15,434 bases of DNA from PVC group bacterium (GTDB lineage Bacteria > Verrucomicrobiota > Kiritimatiellia > UBA8416 > PXDI01). A program made the position numbers and the translations under genes. The notes beneath the pieces are model-generated. The model did no database searches, was not told the DNA's origin, and was given only the letters and a program-made list of their open reading frames with translations. Within the stretch, counting starts at the first letter, position 1. Every line of letters begins with the position of its first letter. Below, piece by piece: positions 1 through 6,532 of this stretch. The stretch lies in the NCBI GenBank assembly GCA_003565095.1, contig PXDI01000160.1, positions 1-15,434 on the forward strand, given 5' to 3'.

Positions 1-12
1 GAAACCGCGTAA
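1..12 (+). CDS. 3' end of an upstream gene, probably the indolepyruvate oxidoreductase alpha subunit (partial)
   Basis: Only GAA ACC GCG TAA (Glu-Thr-Ala-stop) is in the window. The TAA at 10-12 shares its last base with the ATG of the next gene (TAATG), the arrangement expected for translationally coupled subunits. In this family the large thiamine-diphosphate subunit (iorA) normally lies directly before iorB, so its tail is the natural reading. This is inference from position; twelve bases cannot identify a gene. Confidence 0.45.
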   Translation, partial: ETA

Positions 13-488
13 TGAGCAGCCATACCACTAAAAATGTTGTCATCGCCGGGCTCGGCGGCCAGGGCGTATTGAAATGTTCCGACATTCTGGCGGAAGCCGC
101 TTTCCGTGCCGGATTTTCGGTAAAGAAAGCTGAAATTCACGGTATGAGCCAGCGCGGCGGATCAGTCACCAGCGATGTGCGCTTCGGCAAGGAAGTCTGG
201 AGCCCGATGGTGCCCGCGGGTGAAGCCGATGTGCTGGTGATTCTGGAAACCACCCAGCTCGAGCCGAATCAGCATATGCTGAAACCGGACGGCACTCTGC
301 TGTCGGTGGAGCAGCTTGACGCCATAACGCTGCCGTCTCCGAAAACCGTCAATACCGCTATGCTGGGGATGCTGAGCAAACACCTGCCGGAAATTGATGA
401 GCAGTCCTGGCTCTCAGCTATGGATGCCATCTTCCCGGAAAAACTGCGCGAGATGAATCATACCGCGTTTGCAGTCGGCAGAAAGTAG
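12..488 (+). CDS. iorB: Indolepyruvate (aryl-2-oxoacid):ferredoxin oxidoreductase, beta subunit
   Basis: This is the small subunit of the cytoplasmic enzyme that oxidatively decarboxylates indolepyruvate, phenylpyruvate or 4-hydroxyphenylpyruvate to the arylacetyl-CoA, reducing ferredoxin. The 158-residue product opens with a GLGGQG nucleotide-type loop (residues 13-18) and has the family signature HGMSQRGGSV (43-52) followed by VRFG. Both are hallmarks of the gamma-type domain of 2-oxoacid:ferredoxin oxidoreductases. IorB proteins are usually about 190-200 residues; this one is shorter and appears to lack part of the C-terminal helical region, though it ends in a clean stop. The start overlaps the previous stop by one base and has no clear Shine-Dalgarno, which fits translational coupling. 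The phenylacetate-CoA ligase genes downstream support aryl substrates. The reaction could also run reductively, making arylpyruvates from arylacetates for amino-acid synthesis. Confidence 0.85.
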   Translation: MSSHTTKNVVIAGLGGQGVLKCSDILAEAAFRAGFSVKKAEIHGMSQRGGSVTSDVRFGKEVWSPMVPAGEADVLVILETTQLEPNQHMLKPDGTLLSVEQLDAITLPSPKTVNTAMLGMLSKHLPEIDEQSWLSAMDAIFPEKLREMNHTAFAVGRK

Positions 489-498
489 ACAGAACAAC

Positions 499-504
499 AG
501 GAGG
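499..504 (+). promoter_or_regulatory. Strong Shine-Dalgarno of the first paaK
   Basis: AGGAGG, five bases before the ATG at 510. It is the best ribosome-binding site in this operon and fixes the start. Confidence 0.8.
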
Positions 505-509
505 CAACT

Positions 510-1844
510 ATGCAATATGAACACTGGAATGACGCGAATTCACCGCTGCATCCGGCCAGTGCGCCGGATTTTCTGCCGGATGCACAGCGCCGCGCCCTGC
601 AACTGCACCGCCTGCAGCGGGTAGTCAAGCGCGCTTACGATAATGTCGAACTGTTCCGCTCGCGGATGGATCAGAAAGGCGTCAAAACGGCGGATATCCG
701 TGAATTAAAAGATTCCGCAATGCTGCCTTTTACGGTAAAGACCGACCTGCGCGACACCTACCCGTTCGGACTGTTCGCCAGCAAATTACCGGATGTGGTG
801 CGGCTGCATGCCTCCAGCGGCACAACCGGTAAACCAATCGTGGTGGCTTATACCCGCGGTGATATGGAAGTCTGGACCAGTGTGATGATCCGTACATTTG
901 CCGCCTGCGGAGTGCGCAGCGGCGATATTGTCCAGAACGCCTACGGCTATGGGCTGTTTACCGGCGGACTTGGCGCACACTACGGTGCCGAAGCGCTTGG
1001 CGCTACAGTCATCCCGATTTCCGGAGGAAACAGCGAACGTCAAATCATGGTCATGAAAGATTTCGGTTCAACCGTGATCTGCGCAACGCCAAGCTATTTC
1101 CTGCACCTTATCGAACAAGCCGCGGCAATGGGCATCAGTATGCAGGAACTGCCAATCCGTGCCGGCATTTTCGGTGCGGAACCCTGGACAGAGGAAATGC
1201 GCAGCCGCATCCAGGCCGAAAGCGGTATCCAGGCCTATGATATCTACGGACTGTCGGAAATTATCGGTCCGGGCGTTGCCAGTGAATGCAGCGCTCAATG
1301 CGGTCTGCATATTTTTGAGGACCATTTTTATCCGGAGATCATCGATCCGGACACCCTCGAAGTCCTGCCGGATGGCGCAACCGGTGAGCTGGTGCTGACC
1401 ACGCTCAGCAAGGAAGCCATGCCGATGATCCGCTACCGGACAAGGGACATCACCCGCTTCATCACCGAACCGTGTTCCTGCGGACGCACCATCCGCCGCA
1501 TTCAACGGGTCGCCGCGCGCAGCGACGACATGCTGATCATCCGCGGGGTGAATGTCTTTCCTTCACAAATTGAGGAAGCGCTGCTGCGCGTTGAAGGCAC
1601 CCTGCCGCATTACCAGATTATCCTGACCCGTGAACACGATCTGGATCAGGTGGAGGTGCAGGTGGAGGTAACATCTGAAGTCTTCTCCGACCGCGTGAAG
1701 GCGATGGAGGATCTGCGCAAACAACTCGGCAATGCCATTGCCACGATCATCGGCATCCGTGCCAAGGTCACCCTGGTTGAGCCGCTTACAATTCAGCGCA
1801 GCCAGGGCAAGGCAAAACGCGTCATCGACAACCGCAACAAATAA
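510..1844 (+). CDS. paaK: Phenylacetate-CoA ligase (AMP-forming), copy 1
   Basis: The cytoplasmic adenylate-forming enzyme activates an arylacetate to its CoA thioester with ATP. The 444 residues match the usual family length. Core motifs are the phosphate-binding loop SSGTTGKP (102-109), YGLSEIIGPG (246-255), YRTRD (309-313), the hinge region around RSDDMLIIRGVNVFPSQ (337-353) and a C-terminal lysine in GKAKRVIDNR (433-442). Cys260, His267 and the CSC pair at 322-324 are candidates for a structural metal site; the second ligase shares all four of these positions. With iorB upstream it would supply or consume arylacetyl-CoA. Its exact aryl substrate (phenylacetate, indoleacetate or 4-hydroxyphenylacetate) cannot be read from the sequence. 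The ACT gene follows after a 15-base gap. Confidence 0.92.
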   Translation: MQYEHWNDANSPLHPASAPDFLPDAQRRALQLHRLQRVVKRAYDNVELFRSRMDQKGVKTADIRELKDSAMLPFTVKTDLRDTYPFGLFASKLPDVVRLHASSGTTGKPIVVAYTRGDMEVWTSVMIRTFAACGVRSGDIVQNAYGYGLFTGGLGAHYGAEALGATVIPISGGNSERQIMVMKDFGSTVICATPSYFLHLIEQAAAMGISMQELPIRAGIFGAEPWTEEMRSRIQAESGIQAYDIYGLSEIIGPGVASECSAQCGLHIFEDHFYPEIIDPDTLEVLPDGATGELVLTTLSKEAMPMIRYRTRDITRFITEPCSCGRTIRRIQRVAARSDDMLIIRGVNVFPSQIEEALLRVEGTLPHYQIILTREHDLDQVEVQVEVTSEVFSDRVKAMEDLRKQLGNAIATIIGIRAKVTLVEPLTIQRSQGKAKRVIDNRNK

Positions 1845-1859
1845 CAACCGGAGAGAAAA

Positions 1860-2297
1860 ATGACTATTCCGCAATTATCACTGTTTCTGGAAAACAAACC
1901 CGGGCATCTGAATGCCATCTGCCGCACGCTGGCCGAGGCGCAGATTAATATTGTCACCCTGTCGATGGCCGATACCGACCAGTTCGGAATTCTGCGGCTG
2001 ATTATCAGCGAATGGGAAAAAGCGCAGAAAGTACTTGTCGAGAAAGGTTTTGTCGTCAATGTAAGCAATGTTGTCGCCACCGAGGTTGAAGACCGTCCCG
2101 GCGGCATGGCGGAAATTCTGGATGTGCTGGAGAGTAACAGCATCAACATCGAATATATGTATGCTTTCACTTTCCGTCGCGGCAACAGCGCGGTGCTGGT
2201 CTTTCGCTTCGACGATACCGACAAGGCCGTGGCAGCCTTGCAGGCGGCCGGCAAAAACGTCATCGGTCAGGTGGAACTGTTTGAGGGAATCGATTAA
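1860..2297 (+). CDS. Tandem ACT-domain protein, likely an amino-acid sensor
   Basis: This small cytoplasmic protein of 145 residues is made of two ACT domains (about 3-70 and 72-143). Each has the ACT-type start of a beta strand followed by an acidic, Pro-Gly turn: ENKPGHL (11-17) and EDRPGGMAEIL (77-87). Stand-alone tandem ACT proteins of this kind commonly sit beside paaK and iorAB genes and are thought to bind an amino acid. Here the likely ligand is an aromatic amino acid, which would make the protein a regulator of the oxidoreductase or ligases; ligand and target are inference. A GGAGAG ribosome-binding site lies at 1850-1855. The stop is one base before the ATG of the second ligase, so the two are probably translationally coupled. 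No catalytic domain is attached. Confidence 0.85.
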   Translation: MTIPQLSLFLENKPGHLNAICRTLAEAQINIVTLSMADTDQFGILRLIISEWEKAQKVLVEKGFVVNVSNVVATEVEDRPGGMAEILDVLESNSINIEYMYAFTFRRGNSAVLVFRFDDTDKAVAALQAAGKNVIGQVELFEGID

Positions 2298-2298
2298 T

Positions 2299-3630
2299 AT
2301 GCCTGATTCCAGCAGCACCCCGGCCGTTGAAAACCGTTTTTTTGACCGGCCCGCCGAAACCATGGCGACGGCTGAATTGCGGCAGTTGCAGACAGCACGC
2401 CTGCGCACCCTTGTCGAGCGCGTTGCGCATGTTCCGTTCTACCGCGAAAAATTCGCCGCGGATGGAATCTCGGCCGCTATGATAAAATCTCCGGACGATT
2501 TGCGCCGGCTGCCGTTTACCACCAAAGCCGACCTGCGCGAAAACTATCCGCTGGGGTTTCTGGCGGTTTCACGCGATGCGGTGATCCGCTACCATGGATC
2601 TTCCGGCACTACCGGCAAACCGACGTTTGTGGCCTATACCCGCGCCGATCTGGACATGTGGGCGGGACTCTGCGCACGCTTTCTGGTTGCCGGCGGCTTA
2701 CGTCCCAACCACGTCTGCCAGATTGCTTTCGGCTATGGCCTGTTTACCGGCGGGTTCGGTCTGCATTACGGCATCGAAAAAGTCGGGGCCGCCATCATTC
2801 CGGCCGCCGGTGGTCAAACCCAGCGCCAGCTTATGCTGATGGAGGATCTGCAAACAGAGGTACTGATCTGCACCCCGAGCTATGCCCTGCATCTGGCCGA
2901 AGTGCTGCAAGAGGGCGGAATCGACCGTTCAAAGCTGGCCCTGCGTTATGCACATTTCGGCGGTGAACCGTGGACCGATGATATGCGTCAACGCATCGAA
3001 AACGATCTGCAAATCACATGCTTCAATAATTACGGACTTAGCGAGGTGATCGGCCCCGGGGTCAGCGGGGAATGCGCCTGGCGCAACGGCATGCACATTC
3101 AGGAAGACCATTTCATGGTTGAATGTCTCGATCCGCAGACGCTCGAACCCGTGCCGGACGGCGAACCCGGCGAACTGGTCTTTACCGCACTCACCAAGCA
3201 GGCCTTCCCGCTGATCCGCTACCGGACCCGCGATATCGCCTGCATTGACCGCACCCCCTGCCCCTGCGGCAGAACCACCGCCCGGATGAGCCGCGTAACC
3301 GGACGTACCGACGATATGCTCATTATCCGCGGCGTAAATGTCTTCCCTTCACAGGTCGAGGAAGCCCTGCTGCGCGTGGAAGGCACTGAACCGCATTACC
3401 TGATTGAAATCGACCGCCCCGGCACCCTCGATCAGGTTACCGTCAAAGTCGAGGTGCGTTCAAGCGACCTGTCCGACCAGATGAGCAGCATGCAGAAATT
3501 GCGGCAGCGCATCGCCCGCGAAATTCACGCCGTTACCGGCATCAATATGACCGTCCATCTGGTTGAACCGAAATCACTCGAACGCTTTACCGGTAAAGCC
3601 AAACGTGTTATTGATAACAGGAAGCTTTAG
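2299..3630 (+). CDS. paaK: Phenylacetate-CoA ligase (AMP-forming), copy 2
   Basis: This is a second adenylate-forming arylacetate:CoA ligase, 443 residues from the chosen ATG. The frame stays open upstream to 2068, but that stretch is the shadow of the ACT gene. The ATG at 2299 is one base after the ACT stop, and only from there does the protein align with copy 1. Motifs present are SSGTTGKP (101-108), YGLSEVIGPG, YRTRD, CPCGR and a C-terminal GKAKRVIDNR. The metal-site candidates (a Cys in SGEC, a His in GMHIQEDH, and CPC) match copy 1. The sequences are clearly paralogous but differ along much of their length, above all at the N-terminus and in the helices around the acyl pocket. Different aryl substrates are therefore plausible, though unproven. 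The TAG stop at 3628-3630 runs directly into a short repeat tract, with no obvious terminator hairpin at once after it. Confidence 0.92.
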   Translation: MPDSSSTPAVENRFFDRPAETMATAELRQLQTARLRTLVERVAHVPFYREKFAADGISAAMIKSPDDLRRLPFTTKADLRENYPLGFLAVSRDAVIRYHGSSGTTGKPTFVAYTRADLDMWAGLCARFLVAGGLRPNHVCQIAFGYGLFTGGFGLHYGIEKVGAAIIPAAGGQTQRQLMLMEDLQTEVLICTPSYALHLAEVLQEGGIDRSKLALRYAHFGGEPWTDDMRQRIENDLQITCFNNYGLSEVIGPGVSGECAWRNGMHIQEDHFMVECLDPQTLEPVPDGEPGELVFTALTKQAFPLIRYRTRDIACIDRTPCPCGRTTARMSRVTGRTDDMLIIRGVNVFPSQVEEALLRVEGTEPHYLIEIDRPGTLDQVTVKVEVRSSDLSDQMSSMQKLRQRIAREIHAVTGINMTVHLVEPKSLERFTGKAKRVIDNRKL

Positions 3631-3650
3631 TCAGGTATCAGGAGTCAGGG
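3630..3650 (+). repeat. Three heptamers of GTCAGG type
   Basis: GTCAGGT, ATCAGGA and GTCAGGG run head to tail, starting on the last base of the paaK copy 2 stop codon. The core CAGGAGTCAG (3639-3648) recurs exactly at 3908-3917, where it contains the ribosome-binding site of the hydrolase. Confidence 0.6.
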
Positions 3651-3686
3651 GTACTGTCAAAAGTTTTATAAAAAGTGATGAAAACG

Positions 3687-3828
3687 GTATGTGAGTGTGT
3701 GGGTATGTGAGTGTGTGAGGGTTTTTTATGAGCGTAGTGAAAAAATCTAGTGTATCTCATGCAGTCAGGTTAGAGAAGATGAGGCCGAATACGAACTCAC
3801 ATACTCCCATACCCACGCACTCACATAC
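3687..3828. repeat. Inverted repeat of octamer units (33-nt arms, 76-nt spacer)
   Basis: The arms at 3687-3719 and 3796-3828 are reverse complements at 30 of 33 positions. Each arm is itself four octamers of the type GTATGTGA or GTGTGTGG. Two of the three differences still allow G-U pairs in RNA, so a transcript could fold into a long stem; the spacer carries no obvious gene. This intergenic region (3631-3919) holds no open reading frame I can support. Confidence 0.75.
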
Positions 3829-3868
3829 TCCCAAACTCGCAAAAAAGAACTTGAAACAACGACGATTA

Positions 3869-3884
3869 GCCCCAAGACTGGGGC
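3869..3884. repeat. Short GC hairpin flanked by a direct repeat
   Basis: GCCCC, a six-base loop AAGACT, and GGGGC form a small perfect stem. It sits between two copies of CTTGAAACAA (3850-3859 and 3891-3900), 41 bases apart. No T-run follows, so a standard terminator is unlikely. Its role is unknown. Confidence 0.5.
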
Positions 3885-3908
3885 GCAATTCTTGAAACAA
3901 AAAGAGGC

Positions 3909-3913
3909 AGGAG
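3909..3913 (+). promoter_or_regulatory. Shine-Dalgarno of the secreted hydrolase
   Basis: AGGAG, six bases before the ATG at 3920. It lies inside a copy of the CAGGAGTCAG repeat also found at 3639-3648. Confidence 0.7.
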
Positions 3914-3919
3914 TCAGTC

Positions 3920-5509
3920 ATGAAAAACATAATCATCGCGGTAATAACATTTTGCACAGCGGCCTTCAATGCGTCCGGCGCATTGTTCCAGTACACTGTT
4001 CCGGCCGACACTAATGAACGTCCGGCGTATCTCTGGATACCGCCGCAGACCGAACAGGTACGCGGGATCGTCATGGCCGGCAGCACCCTGATGGAAGAGC
4101 ACTTTGTCCAGGATGAACAAATCCGCGCGGCATGTGCCGCAGAGGACCTGGCAATCATCTACCTGACCCGCGGCCTTGGCGGGCTTGATGTTCAGGCAGT
4201 CCTTGACGCTTGCGCAGAAATCAGCGGTTATAACGAGATTGCCCGCGCCCCGCTGATGTTCGTGGGCCATTCCGCCAACGGACCGCCCGCCCAGCAGCTC
4301 GCCGCGCGCATGGGTGAACGCTGCTTTGGGTTGATACAATACCGCGGCGGCATGCCCAGCGGCGACGCCCCCATCCCGCCGGGAATCCCGTCTGTGGCCA
4401 TGATGGCGCAGTTCGACGAATTCTGGGGCACAATGCGCAATGAGGAAGGTTTTGAAAGCTGGGAACGCGCACTGAACTATATCCGCGGTTTCCGCGCCGC
4501 CGGGGCGGACAATCTCGGCAGCTTTCTTGTCGAACCAGGTGCCGGACATTTTGCCTGGTCGGACCGTAATGCCGCATATCTGGCAATGTTCATCACCAAA
4601 GCCGCACAGGCACGCATTCCGGCGCAATGGCCGCAGAATGCCGCCGAACCTCCGCAACTGCTGAGCATCGACCATACCTCAGGCTGGCTGACCGGCTTTG
4701 ATCTCAAAGGCGAAACCGAATGCGCCGCTTTTGCCGATTATCAAGGCGACAAAGCCGATACTTCATGGCATTTTGACGAGGAATCGGCCCGCGCCACAAT
4801 GGCGTACCATCGCGGACTGACCGGTCGCAAGGATCAGTTTATCCGCTGGCAAGATCCGCACTGGGTCGATGCGGGCGCACGCTTCTTTTTCACCAGATTA
4901 ACTTGGGTCGATGACGGACAGACACTCAAGGTCCATCCGGTGTATGCCGACAAATACCCGGCGCAATACAACGGTCAGGGACCGCGCTGGCCCCAGGCCG
5001 GGGAACCGGCGGGCCACTCATCCGCGCCGATTCAGGTCAGACCGGTGGCCGGGCCGCTGGTAGCTACCGGACCGGATACATTCCGCTTTCAATACAGCAC
5101 CCTCTCGCCCGCCGGATCACGCGCACGCATCACTTTTCTGGCTTACAGTGAAGGCGATGAGGAATACCGCTATACCGAGCAGGTCGGCATGATGCCACGC
5201 GGTTTCAGTGGACTCAACCGCGGCCGCAGTCAGACCATCACCTTTTCGCCGCTGGATGACATGCCCGCCGGCAGCCCGCCGGTAAAACTGGAAGCAATCA
5301 GTGATGCTGAGGTAACTGTTGAATACTATGTCGCCTACGGGCCGGCGGTTATTGAGGACGGCCATCTGAAAATCAGCGGCATCCCGCCACGCGCAACTTT
5401 TCCGATTGAAGTCAAGGTGGTGGCGTGTCATTTCGGCAGCGGGGTTGAGCCTGAAATCCGCACCGCCGCACCGGTTGAACAGGTTTTCAATATCATCGCC
5501 GCCGAATAA
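3920..5509 (+). CDS. Secreted alpha/beta-hydrolase with a beta-rich C-terminal region
   Basis: The 529-residue protein begins with a signal peptide (about 1-20, cleavage likely near NASGA) and should act in the periplasm or outside the cell. Residues 23-225 resemble an alpha/beta-hydrolase. They contain a nucleophile elbow GHSANG (116-121, Ser118), a candidate acid Asp166 in MMAQFDE, and a candidate base His210 in GAGHFAW. The C-terminal part, about 230-529, is predicted by eye to be mostly beta strand, and I cannot assign it to a family. Together they suggest an esterase or lipase-like enzyme perhaps acting on a plant or algal polysaccharide ester, but the substrate is unknown. The start is supported by AGGAG and by the signal peptide. 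The gene appears to be transcribed alone: repeat-rich DNA precedes it and a 108-base gap separates it from the ABC operon. Confidence 0.7.
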   Translation: MKNIIIAVITFCTAAFNASGALFQYTVPADTNERPAYLWIPPQTEQVRGIVMAGSTLMEEHFVQDEQIRAACAAEDLAIIYLTRGLGGLDVQAVLDACAEISGYNEIARAPLMFVGHSANGPPAQQLAARMGERCFGLIQYRGGMPSGDAPIPPGIPSVAMMAQFDEFWGTMRNEEGFESWERALNYIRGFRAAGADNLGSFLVEPGAGHFAWSDRNAAYLAMFITKAAQARIPAQWPQNAAEPPQLLSIDHTSGWLTGFDLKGETECAAFADYQGDKADTSWHFDEESARATMAYHRGLTGRKDQFIRWQDPHWVDAGARFFFTRLTWVDDGQTLKVHPVYADKYPAQYNGQGPRWPQAGEPAGHSSAPIQVRPVAGPLVATGPDTFRFQYSTLSPAGSRARITFLAYSEGDEEYRYTEQVGMMPRGFSGLNRGRSQTITFSPLDDMPAGSPPVKLEAISDAEVTVEYYVAYGPAVIEDGHLKISGIPPRATFPIEVKVVACHFGSGVEPEIRTAAPVEQVFNIIAAE

Positions 5510-5522
5510 ACGCGTATATGGT

Positions 5523-5551
5523 TTGCATCACAAATTATCCTTTGTTAGAGT
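5523..5551 (+). promoter_or_regulatory. Possible sigma70-type promoter of the ABC operon
   Basis: TTGCAT (5523-5528), a 17-base spacer and TAGAGT (5546-5551) are a modest match to -35 and -10 boxes. Transcription would start near 5558, leaving a leader of about 60 bases before the ATG at 5618. A weak inverted repeat, ATATGGT (5516-5522) and ACCATAT (5555-5561), brackets the promoter and could be an operator. Both calls are tentative. Confidence 0.3.
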
Positions 5552-5617
5552 TACACCATATTTACTGATTAACCGGAAAATCGGGCAACTGTTATGCGTT
5601 TTATTACCGGGAATAAT

Positions 5618-6532
5618 ATGATTTCAAAGCTGTCCTTGCGGGTCTTTGCCGTTTGCTGCCTGTTTGCGGCGGCGGCAAATGCAAACGATGCCGCGCACGA
5701 ACTGGCCAAAGGCTGGGAGGAATACGGCTTTCTGGCCTTTGACGATGCCCGCGTCTCATTCTCGCGCGTTCAAAACCTTTCCCCTTCAGTCGAACAGGAT
5801 CAGGAAGCCCGGATCGGCCTGGCAATGATTCAGCAGTTTGACGAACGCCGCGGCAACCGCCAGCAAGCCATCAGTATTTATCAGCAACTGCTTGCAGAAG
5901 GCATTACCGCAGAACCGGCGGCACTGGCAAAATCCATGCTGGCGGAATGCCTGGCCCTCGAGGGCGACCTGCCGCAGGCCATCGATATCTGGGACAGGGT
6001 GATTGCCGCTCATCCCGACTCGATCATCGCCCAGGATGCCCTCGTCCAGCGGACATACTTCATCATGCGCGACTGGGACAGCGCAAGTACACACAAAGCC
6101 ATTACAGAGCTTAATCAATTGCGCACAGCTTTCCCGTCCCCCACCCCCGAACGCCCGGGACTCTTCCCGACAATGGAAGCAACTATCGGCAACTATTATT
6201 TCTGGCAGAGAGAATACGAAGCGGCGCGTGCCGCTTTTATGCGTTATTCCGATATCGCGAATACACGCAATACCAGTTACGGATGGGTGGCCGGCATGCT
6301 TTACCGCATTGCACGGATGTCCGACCTGCTGCTGGATGATCCCGAAACCGCCGGCCGGTATTACAAACGCATGGTGGTTGAAACACGCAATGCCGCACAA
6401 AGCTGGTATGCACTGATGCAGGCGGTGCGGCTGGGGGCCATGGACGAAGACGAAGTTCGCGCCCTGATGCTGCCGGGGCTGGATGACCGGACCATTGAAA
6501 AACTTTTTCAGGGGGAAATACAGGCGCCATGA
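5618..6532 (+). CDS. Periplasmic TPR-repeat protein of the ABC operon
   Basis: From the ATG at 5618 the 304-residue product begins with a signal peptide (about 1-22, ending in an AxA-type site before NDAAHE). The mature part is almost entirely helical, with several TPR-like pairs. Two examples are the stretch with AISIYQQLLAEG followed by ALAKSMLAECLALEGDLPQAIDIWDRVIAAHPD, and a later pair around NYYFWQREYEAARAAFMRYSD. TPR arrays mediate protein-protein contacts. Its place as first gene, with a 4-base ATGA overlap into the solute-binding protein, suggests that it partners the transporter in the periplasm. An in-frame ATG at 5594 would add eight residues ahead of the signal peptide and has a poorer upstream site, so 5618 is preferred. 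No enzymatic motif is visible. Confidence 0.75.
   Translation: MISKLSLRVFAVCCLFAAAANANDAAHELAKGWEEYGFLAFDDARVSFSRVQNLSPSVEQDQEARIGLAMIQQFDERRGNRQQAISIYQQLLAEGITAEPAALAKSMLAECLALEGDLPQAIDIWDRVIAAHPDSIIAQDALVQRTYFIMRDWDSASTHKAITELNQLRTAFPSPTPERPGLFPTMEATIGNYYFWQREYEAARAAFMRYSDIANTRNTSYGWVAGMLYRIARMSDLLLDDPETAGRYYKRMVVETRNAAQSWYALMQAVRLGAMDEDEVRALMLPGLDDRTIEKLFQGEIQAP

Noticed and set aside
2068..2298. N-terminal extension of paaK copy 2
   Set aside because: It is the out-of-frame shadow of the ACT gene; the protein aligns with copy 1 only from the ATG at 2299.
3850..3900. CRISPR remnant based on two TTGAAAC-ending copies
   Set aside because: Only 10 bases are repeated, with no second full repeat unit and no cas gene.
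3639..3917. MITE or insertion with 10-base target duplication
   Set aside because: The flanking CAGGAGTCAG copies are part of a wider GTCAGG repeat family, and no terminal inverted repeats lie next to them.
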